Below, in pieces: positions 52,904 to 63,085 of a stretch of DNA of 64,000 bases. Positions within the stretch are counted from its first letter, which is position 1, and every line of letters begins with the position of its first letter. The notes under the pieces were generated by a model. That model was not told the DNA's origin, made no database searches, and saw only the letters and a list, made by a program, of their open reading frames with translations. The stretch is taken from positions 1,054,001 through 1,118,000 of the forward strand of contig OX637802.1 in NCBI GenBank assembly GCA_951802425.1, in the 5' to 3' direction. This DNA is from Clavaria fumosa. Its lineage: Eukaryota > Basidiomycota > Agaricomycetes > Agaricales > Clavariaceae. The position numbers and the translations under genes are program-made.

Positions 52904-53602
52904 TCACGTCCTACGTGGCCCTCTCTTCATCCTCTCCCTCACCTCTAACGCTGCCCTCCTGGTCCCCGCCCCGCCGGCCCATCCGCGTTTCGCAAGCCAC
53001 CCGACCAGACGGGGCGTCAAGGCAGCGGTCAAGCCTACCCTAAGCGGGAGGAACAGGGTCTTGTGGATCGCATACGCCAACACAAGCATGGCATACAGCC
53101 CTTGGTGGCCACCCACGTCTCCCGGTTTTTGGTCCATCTCGTCACGTCCGGGCTCAGGCGGGCGCCGATTTATAAGGCTGCTAAGCCAGCCTTTGGCCAC
53201 CTCCGTCATCTGCGATACCTGGTCTGCACCGAGCAGATAGACACCTGCGAAGGCGACGCTGAAGTCGGCCGCCATCAGCAGCAAGTACACGCCGAGGGCA
53301 TACCAGCCATACGTCTTGATGAGATGTTTCAAGCGCTGGGAGAGGGTGGGGGTGTCTGTCGATGGTGGGAGTGGTTCGGGTGACTGTGGAGAGCGGGGAG
53401 ACGGAGGTGGAGAGTGGGGAGACGGGGCAGACGAGGAGAGAAAACGGGCAGGAAAGTAGCGGAGCTGACGAAAATTTGGTAGTCGCGACGTGTCTGGTGA
53501 AAAAGTGCGTAGTCGAGATGTAAGTGGAAGAATGGGCGATGTAATTCTGGGAAAGAGCGCGCGCAGAGGCAAGCGAGGCATCGGCAGGAGACGCCGAACC
53601 AT
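52904..53602 (-). CDS. DUF1279/FAM210-family mitochondrial membrane protein
   Basis: The single exon runs from ATG 53602 to the stop at 52904, 232 residues. The N-terminus is basic and free of acidic residues (MVRRLLPMPRLPLRALFPRI), a probable mitochondrial presequence. The DUF1279 core follows: LKHLIKTYGWYALGVYLLLM, DFSVAFAGVYLLGA, a loop with poor conservation, then VLAYAIHKTLFLPLRVGLTA, ALTPRLVGWLAKRGW. Two hydrophobic segments are predicted. The family includes human FAM210A/B and yeast Nat2 and has been linked to mitochondrial function, without a defined reaction. It shares a 242-bp divergent promoter region with SPE2. Confidence 0.88.
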   Translation of the reverse strand: MVRRLLPMPRLPLRALFPRITSPILPLTSRLRTFSPDTSRLPNFRQLRYFPARFLSSSAPSPHSPPPSPRSPQSPEPLPPSTDTPTLSQRLKHLIKTYGWYALGVYLLLMAADFSVAFAGVYLLGADQVSQMTEVAKGWLSSLINRRPPEPGRDEMDQKPGDVGGHQGLYAMLVLAYAIHKTLFLPLRVGLTAALTPRLVGWLAKRGWAGGAGTRRAALEVRERMKRGPRRT

Positions 53603-53844
53603 CGTTGCTCGTTGTAGCTCTGGTCGTCGCCGTCGTGTGACACAGTGCGCTGGACTTCACCAAAATCGGTGGCATTGCGCGGCGCGGCGCGGCTTGGTGC
53701 CGAGCCTCAGAGGAGGCGGAACGGCTGACCCTTGAAGTGATCACGCAGCGCAGACACGCTGCTCGCATCTAACATTTTAGTACCCCCACCCCGTCTTGAA
53801 GCGTATGCTGTTGCTTGCTACCCTTTTTTTCCGATCTCCCATCG

Positions 53845-55177
53845 ATGGTGCAGGATAAGGTAGTCGAACCCGTCTGCCCTTTCGAGGGCGCGGAAAAGCT
53901 CCTCGAAATATGGTTTGCGCCTTCTCAGGCTGATGTAGGATCAGCCCAGGATGGCAAGTTAGGCCTCAGAAAGGTCCGCAGGAGCGTATGGCAGGGCATG
54001 CTGGACACCGTCAAATGCAAAATCCTCAGCGTTATCGAGGGCGACGACATAGATGCGTATCTATTGAGGTTGGTAGGACCGCGTCTCTCTGGAGTCGCTT
54101 ACTGATTCTGTCAGTGAATCGTCCCTTTTAATAGCTCCACATCGTCTTATTCTCAAGACTTGTGGTACTACTCTCAACCTCCTTGGCGTCCCGCGCATCC
54201 TCGAAATAGCGCGTGACGAGGCAGGCTTCCCCTCCGCCCACCGCTGTTTCTACTCTCGTAGAAGTTTCATGTTTCCTGAACGTCAGGGCGGGCCACACCG
54301 CGAATGGAAGAACGAAATCGAGTACCTCGACGGTATCTTTTCCGACGGTGCGGCGTACACCGTTGGCAACGTGAACGCGGACCATTGGCTGCTCTACATC
54401 ACAGGCGCGGCGCAGAGCCGCCCAGCGCGCGTCTTATCCAGTCAACAGTCGTCCGAGCGTCGCCGAGAACGCGATGGTCACAACGGGAAACGCGACGTGC
54501 CCCCACCGGACTACACGATCGAGATCCTCATGTCTGACCTCTCCGCCGATGCGCGTGCGCCATTCTTCTCGTCTCCGGATCCCAACGCGCACGGCTACTG
54601 CCCCAGGGACGCCGGCCTCGCCTCGTCTGCAGTCCTCGGGATCGCGGATATATTCCCCGCGCCGCTGACGACGCTCGACGCCTACTCCTTCACGCCGTGC
54701 GGCTATTCGTCGAACGCGATCATCAGGTGCGACACCATGGCGACGGCAGGTAATGGTACGCGCGGCGAAGGATACTATACGATTCACGTGACGCCGGAAG
54801 AAGGCTGGTCGTATGCCAGCTTCGAGTGCAACGTCCCACTCCCTACCAGGTCCTCCTGCTCCCCGAACGCGATCCCTGACCTCACGACTCTTATTCGTCG
54901 CGTGGTCAACATATTTCGACCTGGCAGACTTACGCTCACTCTGTTTATCTCTAAAGAAGACAACGCTAATTCTGAAGAGGGTGAGGGCGAGTCCGCCATA
55001 GAGACCGCGCAAAAAGCATTCAGGAAAGCGCTGGTTAACCTTCCGCCACTTGGCTCTTGGTCGCCAAGTGAAAATGTCGGTGCCACCGTTGGCAAAAGCT
55101 ACAGGAGAACTGACAAAATCAATTACGAATTCGCGGATTATGATCTTGCGTTTGCAAGTTTCCGCTTGTGCTCTTGA
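53845..55177 (+). CDS. SPE2: S-adenosylmethionine decarboxylase proenzyme
   Basis: This enzyme makes decarboxylated AdoMet for spermidine synthesis and is activated by self-cleavage to a pyruvoyl form. Exon 1 (53845-54068) gives MVQDKVVEPVCPFEGAEKLL. It joins exon 2 (54115-55177) exactly at the processing site to read YLLSESSLLIAPHRLILKTC, with ESS containing the pyruvoyl serine. Further family blocks are the TCGTTLNLLG segment with the proton-donor cysteine, MFPERQGGPHREWKNEIEYL, DHWLLYITGA, TLDAYSFTPCGYSSNAI and YYTIHVTPEEGWSYASFECN. The stop is at 55177. The intron splits the codon of the Ser before Glu. An in-frame ATG at 53815 would add ten residues. No cofactor residue appears to be missing. 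Confidence 0.95.
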
Positions 55178-56204
55178 ACAAGCTATTCTTTCTTCATTAA
55201 ACCGAGAATTACCCAAAAGCCCATTGAAATGGGACATCGGAATATTTAATGGGATTGTAATTCGTAGTGTTCGGTCTTGGCATATCAAAATAGCCACATT
55301 TTCTATTTTGAAAGCACTTCGAACCGGAAGGCGCCAATAATATCATACTGAGGCTTTGTAGGTTTGTATAGAAGATGAGCGCCCGTTATGCCTCACCATC
55401 AAGCTACCTCTAATATTCATCTGCGAAGGTATGAGGACCAGATCTTCAGAATGAGACATGCGACTGGCTTCGCAGAGAATATTCAGCATCGCATCTTGCG
55501 GAACGATGAGTGGCTTTTGGTCATTTCAGCCCATAAATTTTGCCCTTCTGTATCGCCCTGACATTGCCAGATGTGGGATTACGCAAGGCCAGGATCGCTG
55601 ATAAATAACGGAGCGGTCAACGATCTGACGTGTCGGTTGCGGTGATGAGACCTGAGGATTTATTCTCCGACCATCAAACCCTAGACATTGCACAGCAGAT
55701 CAAGGTTCGCCTTTCTACTGTCTGCAAAACGCATGAAGTGGTTTATAGGCGCGTGGGAAGAGGTGGTCGTCCATGGGTTAAAGTAGCAGGAGTAGCGTCC
55801 AAATTGCAATTGACGGTCATAAAAGAGAGACAGCCCACCGCCCATGGCAGTGAGTATATCGGACAAGCGACTTCTGAATAATGGTCGGTTGCAGAGCCAG
55901 CTTCTTGAGTGATAAAGCCCAAGGTAATTGATTGCGGTAAGAACACTTGACTTGAGGACGGGACGATAGAGAAACACAGAGCTCTTTCCAACAGTCTGCG
56001 GAAATCTTGCAACGCCTCGTCGCTGGAACACCTCGTCTATGTCATCCTTTCAAACCACGATGTGGCGGTGTCGAAGCAAATGTCGTGTCACGTGTTTACT
56101 CGCCACGTAGTCCACGTGACGTAGAACAACGCTTTGCTGCTCGGAGTCGGCAAGTTGTCTAGACCAACATACACCGCCCCTCCTAGACATTCACCCAGCC
56201 AGCC
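55178..56204. other. 1-kb intergenic stretch
   Basis: Open frames on both strands (for example 55630-55881 plus, 55681-56031 minus) lack family features and overlap each other. It should contain the SPE2 3' UTR and the SNARE promoter. Nothing else seen. Confidence 0.4.
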
Positions 56205-57490
56205 ATGACCACAGATCCATATCACCTTTTGCAATCCGAAATTCAGGCCACACTGCAGTCAGCATCGACGCTTCTGTCATCCTATGTCCGCATACGGAAC
56301 ATGGCAGCAGGATCCTCCAACGGGAGCGGAAAAGGCAAGGAAAGAGAAAGCGAGGAGCTCGTCTGGGCGCGGAACGAGGTGCGCTTTGGGTGTGCTCTTG
56401 CGCTTCTTTTGACTAGGTGCTTAATGGGGAATTTGGACAGCTAAAAGCGACGCTGACGACGCTGGAGGCTGACTTAGAAGACCTTGAGGAGAGCGTTAGG
56501 TTCGTACCGTCATTCTATCACTATTCTAAAGGAGCTGGGAGGCATGATTTGCTTGCCCGTCTCTGTCACTTTTTCTTTCTTGGCGTTCCGCTGAGGACCT
56601 CAATGCAATTTTTTTGTCACCACTTTCATTCGCTATACACACATAATAATCATACGGTTCCTTTATTCACAGAGTCGTCGAAAGCCGAGACTCGCGCTTC
56701 TTTGGCATCGATGCGCAAGAGGTGATCGAGCGGAGACGCTACGTCAGACGTGTCCGGGACGAGCTCTCGGTCTGTTTTCCCGCCTCCCTTTCCAGTCTCC
56801 AGTTTCGGCCTTGATTCTGATACCGAAGCATCATGTAAGAGCAGAGTATGCGCACGGAGCTGCACGGGCCTGGCGTCCCCTCGGCGTCCGACCTCAAGAG
56901 GACATCTACCCTAGGGCCGCCCCAGGATCCTGCAGAGGAAGACCACCAGGCAGCATGGGCGATGGCAGAGCAGGAGGCGAGTAGCTGTCCGCATTCCCCT
57001 CGCCGACAGTAAGGGCGGCAACTGGACGCTGACCTTGCCGCGCGAGGGCAGATGTTGATCAAGGAACAAGACAATGCGCTGGACTCCATCTCTGGCACGT
57101 TGAATACGCTGGCACAGCATGCTGGTCTGATTGGGAGGGAAGTCATTGAACATAACGAGTACGTGTCTCCATCCACTATCACCCTTGTTCTTTTCTCTTT
57201 TACTGCATATGCTGACGCGCTACTCTTCCGCTTTCGAGGATGCTGGAGGACTTGGAGGAGGGAACTGTCCGTGCAGACGGCAAAATTGCGACCGCCATGA
57301 CTAAGATGAAGAAGTTTATCCGAGATACGGAGGGTGAGCGCGCTGTCGATGACAGCTCCTGCCACATCATCGGGTTCGAAACGCCCCTGGGCTGACACAC
57401 ACACCGCGTGTAGATACCAAGTCGGGATGGTGCATCGGCGTGCTCATCGTGATCCTGATGGCCCTGCTGTTGGCCGTCATTTTGGTATAG
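56205..57490 (+). CDS. TLG1: Qc-SNARE, TLG1/syntaxin-6 family
   Basis: This tail-anchored SNARE acts in endosome-to-Golgi fusion. ATG 56205 gives MTTDPYHLLQSEIQATLQSA, the Syntaxin-6 N-terminal helical domain, continued after introns by GEFGQLKATLTTLEADLEDL and EESV. The next exons add VVESRDSRFFGIDAQEVIER and RRYVRRVRDELS, and later an acidic Pro-rich linker. The SNARE motif reads MLIKEQDNALDSISGTLNTL, AQHAGLIGREVIEHNE|MLED and LEEGTVRADGKIATAMTKMK. It contains the zero-layer Gln type expected for Qc. The membrane anchor is WCIGVLIVILMALLLAVIL, and the stop is at 57490. At least six introns occur. The linker exon around 56850-57040 is approximate. Confidence 0.87.
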
Positions 57491-58774
57491 ACCCCCCCCC
57501 CTGTCCGCGGGCGGACCAAGCGGCGCTTCCCCATCTGGCGGGTGGTTTTCTCGCGGCTGCGGATCTGGGTCCCCGCAGCGCTCGCCGCTCGACGCCCGTT
57601 CCCGCCTCGTCCCCATTTCCTTCAGGCGAAGGCGGGGTCTGTACGTCGTGCGCTTCAGCGTTCGGGGCGCAGCGTGTGCGCGATTCGATAAGCTGTCGGG
57701 ATGCTGGTGTGCCCGTCTGCATCGGGCGGACACAGTGGCATGAACCCCCCCCCCCCCCATCTTGCCTTTTCTTTTGCGTCACCCCTCACAAAAGGAGAGG
57801 TCCCCTGAAAGCAGGGGACGGAGAGCGGGCGTGTACCGCGCTTATACTGTATCCTGTACTGTGGGAGGGGAGCGGCGGCATCACCGGCCCGACCCCCCCC
57901 CACTCACCCCTTAGCTTACGAAGAATGAGAGATACCGACCCATCGCCAATCACTGATGAGCTGCGCCGGGTGTTGCCCTGCCTTTGCGATTGCGATTGGC
58001 ACCGGCGGGGTGGGGACGATGACGCGTCTGCGCCCCCCCAACGTCATCTATGAGTATGATGGGCCCCCGGATATCAGATCCCGGTCTGGCCGCGCGGCCA
58101 GTCCTTTGTTTCCCCCCGCAACCGCATGCGGGGAAAGTTTTTTTTTCCCTCTGTTGATGCATCGGAGCGCCGTTGCGCGTCGACGTCAACGTCACGGCAG
58201 CCGCGCTCTCGACGAGGGGGGAAGAGGCCGACACGTACTGTACAGCCCCATTTGGCGGACGCGGACGGACGAAAAAAGGCTAGGTAGTACAGTAGAGCAT
58301 CAACCAACCGCTGCACGACGACGTCACACCTGCCGCTCCTCCGCTCGACGAGGGAGAGCAAAACTAGACCCCCATGTACACCCAGCCGCGATTTGACCTC
58401 TATGTACGAACAAAAAAAAATAGAATGACAGCTGCACAAACCACCTGTAGGAGGGGGGGAATGACATCGTTTCCGAGGGAGTGGCAGTGGCAATGGCAGT
58501 GGTAGGCAGTGGCAGTGGTAAGGCAGTCGTAATGGTAGGTAGTAGTAGTAGTAGAGCACAAGACAGATCACAAACTAGATACATACGTCGTTCTTTTTTT
58601 CATCCGCCCGAGAGAACCATACCGCAAGGGGAAGAAGGAGAAAAAGAAAGGAACCGAACAAAATAGGAGAGAAGAAAAAAAAAGAATCAAGCACAATATC
58701 CACCGTCGTTTCCCCCTCCTCGGTTCGTCCCTCAAAGGAGAAAAAAAAAGAAAAGAAACCAAACACCCATCCCA
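57491..58774. other. GC-rich, homopolymer-rich intergenic stretch
   Basis: No gene was supported. Several C-runs occur (just after 57490, about 57745-57759, about 57892-57901). The segment 58479-58558 has a ggcagt-type microsatellite, and 58620-58760 is almost pure purine. Open frames here are GC-driven and contradictory between strands. It includes the 3' UTR of the zinc-cluster gene. Confidence 0.45.
58479..58558. repeat. GGCAGT/GTAGTA microsatellite
   Basis: Imperfect tandem ggcagtgg, gtaggt and tagtag units run through about 80 bp. They are simple sequence, not coding in any supported frame. Confidence 0.75.
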
Positions 58775-61111
58775 TCACCGCTTCCCTCCTCCACCCAAAC
58801 CACGAAACGCGCTCGAGACGACGCCGCCGCCGCCCTCCAAAGACCGACTACTGCTAGCACCGCCCACAGACGGCGACGGCACAGGCGACAGCGCCAGCGG
58901 CTTGACGTGCATGCTGCACAGCGGACACATACGCACAAACATCTCCGCCATCGGCCACGTAATTGTCGCCTAAGAAAGAAAGAAAAAAAAACCCCCGGTC
59001 AGACACAACGTGGCAAAACAAAAAGTGTTGAAAGGAAAAAGAAAAAAACAACTCACGATCCCGATCCGCCGAAGCTCGGACAGCATGAGCCCCGACGGCA
59101 CGTGCTGGCGGTGGGCATACACGAGCACGTCGTAGATCTGCGTGTACACGGGGATGCACTGGTACACCTCCGCCGGCTGCACCCTTGATGGTGGCAGCGG
59201 CGGCAGCGGCAGAGCCGACGATGCCGGCGAGGACGCCCCGGGGGTCGAGAACACAGAGGAAGTCGTCGTCCCCGTCCCCGCCAACACCCCCACGTCCATC
59301 TTGTCCCCGCCACCTCCCCCAGGAGGGGGCGGCGGTGCGGGCACGGGCACGGGCGCGGGTGCGGCCGCAGTGCCGTCCACCTTCGCCACAAAGTCCGCCA
59401 GGCAGCGCTGCTCCAGCGCCGAGTCCAGCTCGTAGAAGCGGTCGCGCGGGAGCAGCAGCAGGAACGACGTGGCCGAGCCCACGCGCACGTGCTGGTACGA
59501 CAGCCAGGCGCGCAGACGCTCCGAGAGGTACTCCTGTGCCGCGCCTCCCTCCGCCGCCGCCGCCGCCTTCCCCTCCTCGTCACCAGCACTAGCATTGGCG
59601 GTGGAAGCAGCAGCGGCAGGCCCGCCACGCGCAACGAGGTACCGCCACACTCGCGCATACACCTCCGGGTAAAACACGGCCGTCTCGCGCAGCTCCGGCA
59701 TGAGCTCCGTCACGAACCGGCGCAGCGCGTCCCCGAACGCCGCGCGCCCCGGCATCTCCGTCCCCTCCACCGCTGCGAGGCGCTGCACCACCGCGCCTGG
59801 GAGCGGCGCGAACGACGGGTGAGTCCACGGCTCCACGACGCTGGTGTTGCTGCTGCTGCCACTGCCGCCGCCACGCCCGCCTGCGCCGCACCCGCTGCCG
59901 CTGCTGTTGGGGCTGCCGTGGTGCGTCCCGTCCGCGAACGTCGTCGTCATCGTGTGGATGCTCCCCGTGTGCGAGGGCGTCGCAGACGGGAACGAGTGCG
60001 AGATGAACGAGAGACTCCCCGGGATCGGCTTCGGCGGCGCCCCACCTGAGATCGTCGACGCGCCACCGCTGCGCAGCTGCTGATGGTGGTGCTGGTGCTG
60101 GTGCTGGTGCTGCTGATGGTGCTGCTGATCCTGCTGGTGTTGGTGTAGTTGCTGTGGCGTGCGCGGCGGCCACATACGGCTGTGAAGGTCGGGCGTGTAC
60201 CGCCCCGAGAGCGGCGGGCGCGGCAGCTCGTGCCCGGCGGAGGACAGCGGCCCCGGCGGGGAGGAGGAGGACGGCACCATGGGGAATGGCGGGTCGAGTC
60301 GCGAGGGCGCGGGGAGGGCAGCCGTGCTCGCGATGTTATGGCCGTAGAAGCTGTGACCCTCCATGGCTGCTGCTGCCGCCGCCGCCGCCGCTGCGGCGTC
60401 GCCGTTGGCGCCCGGGCGGGTGGTGAGGTCCTCGACGACGGACATGCCCGAGACAAGGAACGACGCCGCCTTGTTCCCGTACGTGGTCATGTGCCGCTCG
60501 CCCGCGGCGCCCTGCTGCTCGAGCGGGACCTTGTGCCGCTTCTTCGGCGTGTAGTTGCACGAGGCGTGCTTGTCCTCGGTGCAGAAGTTGCACACAGGGA
60601 GGTTCCGGTCGCACTGTGTGTATGTGCGTGTATGTGTGGGTGGGTCCCCCCGCGCCGAGGCAGGCCGGGTCGGTGATTGATTCGTGTGCAACGGGTGGAG
60701 GTGCTTACCTTGAGGTTTTTGAGACGACAGCGGTCGCATCGAGGTATCCCGCGATGGGCGGGGGTGGGCAGCGGAGTGTATCTGCACTCGCGGCCGGTGG
60801 CCCAGGAGCAGTGGTTGCACGTAGGTAATACTCTGTCGCACTGGAGGTAGCAACGAGAATCACGAGTTAGTGACAGTTGGCGATCGGGGGGGTGGGGGGC
60901 AAGTGTCGAGGAACGACAGAGAAGCAGAACAGGACCTGACCTTGAGATTATTGAGGCGACAGTGATCGCACCTCGGCTTCCCGCGCCTGCCCTTCCACTG
61001 GGACTGACGCGCCATGTAAACTTTCGGATTCGGAATGCGGATGGTCAGCTGGCCGTCATCGGTGGGGTCACCGACCGAGTCCGAGTCTGAGGCGGCCCTG
61101 GCGTTAGACAT
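58775..61111 (-). CDS. Transcription factor with tandem Zn2Cys6 clusters
   Basis: ATG 61111 gives MSNARAASDSDSVGDPTDDG and exon 1 ends GKPRCDHCRLNNLK (60941). Exon 2 (60709-60840, exactly 44 codons) reads CDRVLPTCNHCSWATGRECR, a linker, then HRGIPRCDRCRLKNLK. Exon 3 opens at 60613 with CDRNLPVCNFC and CNYTPKKRHKVP. Together these make two complete binuclear zinc clusters (C-x2-C-x6-C-x6-C-x2-C-x7-C), each split by an intron at the same Lys|Cys position. The rest has poly-Ala and Gln/His tracts and a helical C-terminal region (AFGDALRRFVTELMPELRET, LSERLRAWLSYQHVRVGS, YQCIPVYTQIYDVLVYAHRQ). A last exon (after an intron at about 58973-59056) reads ITWPMAEMFVRMCPLCSMHV. The stop is at 58775. It is a nuclear regulator; its targets are unknown. 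Confidence 0.85.
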
Positions 61112-62770
61112 TCGGGATTGGGGTCTGCGGGGATGGGAGATTTTTTTTTGGTGGGCGTTGGGGGTCGAAGTGGGGGGGGCCGTTACGGGTGTCACTTAGA
61201 GGCGGGGGGGCACGGGAGGGTGCCTGGAAGAGAAGAAGGACGAGTGGTGTCAGACAAAGGAGGACGGGTAGATTGACAGGATCAACTTTTGATGGGTGGG
61301 AGAAGGCGGCGCTGGCCGAGTTGCGATTGAAAAGGGTGATTTCCGGGGAGAAAAAGGGCAAATTTGGGGCAGGGCGAAGGGATTGGGGCCGAGTGTGGGT
61401 GAAGATGAGGGTGTGAGATGCGCGAAATTGGGACTGAGAAGGACAAGAAACGCCCGCTGGGGTAGATGTGGGTGAGTGCGAGGAGGGAGGGGGCAGGAGG
61501 AAGAGAGATGAGAGGGGAGGGAGGGGAGAGATTGGGCGTGTGTGGTTGGGCGTAGGCTGGGGTGGGTCAATGAACGTTGTGTGACAGTGACGAAGTGACA
61601 GTCCAGGAATGGGAATGTAGAAAAGACGGGTGCGGCTACCCCAATTCAGGGTGAGGGGGAGTTAATTGAATTAGTTACTTGATGGGGGTGTATCTGTGCG
61701 AGAGTCTGTCCGAGTTTTAGAAGCTGTGAAGATGTATGGAAGGGATGGAGAGGTTATGAATTGCAGTGCGTGGTGGGTGCGTGGAAGTGTACTGAAACTG
61801 TGTTGCTGTTCTGTCACTGCAAACGAATGGAATACTAAAAGGGTTTTTGTTGACTCTGTGACACTCTGGTGTGATGAAAAGAGACGCTGATTGATAGACG
61901 CGCTGTTGTCGTTTTCAGCGCTTGTAGTGTGAATGAGCGCTTGCTTATCTACTCGCTGTACACGAACGAAAACGAAGTGGAAACCAAAGACTTGTTGTTA
62001 GTTGTACGTGTACATCACAGTTCAGTTCAGTTGTTCACTCACTCGGGAATAGCCGTGATGGTATTTGTATATATTTATGATAGGGTTATGATTACGTAGT
62101 ACACACATTCATCAAATGTCTCACAAGTCAGAGCAGAGTAGAGCAGTACTACATTACATTAGCAGAGTAAGATCGTATCAAAATGCTGCAGATCACCCAG
62201 TTGAAGCGTGTCTCATCACTAACAAAGGGCCGATGGTCCGTACTACAGCTCAGGGGAGAGATAGACGCAAGAGTCGACTAATCTCAGGGTCTATTGAAAT
62301 GCACGTTCTACAACGAGTGTGCGTTTCTCGCAGCTACGTTATCCCGGTGTTGGTGTGTCGCATGACAAAAGGGGGCGGGGACTATCCGCGTGAATGATCG
62401 CTAACACACCACCCATTTGATGTGTGAGAGCGGCTGAGTCGATAATGCGGCCGTTTGTACATTTTTACGACTAACCTTATATATATACGATATAGTTCAA
62501 ACGCTGTACTTGAGATTGACCATTCAGATTCGGGTTGCATGACAAAGAACAGAGCACACGGTATGTTTAACCCCGTGGAAGAACCATACATACAGTTTAA
62601 GGTTGTCATCCTGTAGCACTGCACTGCACTTTCACCCATCCCCATCACCATCGCTATCCTGTCCCAAGTATCGTCTCTCCTTCTGGCTTTCAACTTCAGT
62701 CCTTTCTTTACAAACACCCCTAAACCTACTCATATCTTCTCACGACCGTGTGCCTACCCCCTCTTCATCA
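61112..62770. other. Long 5' region of the zinc-cluster gene, no gene seen
   Basis: 1.66 kb without a supportable frame. The first 450 bp are strongly G-rich on the plus strand, and the remainder is AT-richer with short T/A runs. It likely contains a long promoter or leader for the transcription factor. Confidence 0.4.
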
Positions 62771-63085
62771 ATGGCTGTACACGTGCACTCCAACACGCGG
62801 CGCTCGCCTAATCCAGCCCTGTATGAACCCGAAATAAGAATCTCTATCCCTGTAAATGGCCTGCGGGCGGCGCTGCGGGCCCGTATGCCGCGGGTGCACG
62901 TATCTTGGTCGCCAGTCGACCACGAATTGCGGCGCCCGAGCCCTGGGGGCTTCGTCATGGTGACAGTCGCCACCCGGGGCGATGTCGCATGCGGCGCGCG
63001 GAACGGGGTGGCGAAACGGACTGTAGCGACCGTCGCCACCACGCTACCCGGAGAGACGCCGTGCCTGTGGTACGGAACGGAATAA
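62771..63085 (+). CDS. Short hypothetical protein, weak
   Basis: An open frame from ATG 62771 (MAVHVHSNTRRSPNPALYEP) to the stop at 63085 encodes about 104 residues with EIRISIPVNGLRAALRARMP and a Val/Ala/Thr-rich end. I recognise no family. The frame is open further upstream to 62603. Base composition alone could explain it, so it is listed only as a possibility. Confidence 0.2.
   Translation: MAVHVHSNTRRSPNPALYEPEIRISIPVNGLRAALRARMPRVHVSWSPVDHELRRPSPGGFVMVTVATRGDVACGARNGVAKRTVATVATTLPGETPCLWYGTE

Noticed and set aside
59185..60676. Several long GC-rich plus-strand frames opposite the zinc-cluster gene
   Set aside because: They are Ala/Arg/Pro-rich complements of low-complexity coding sequence and contain no domain.
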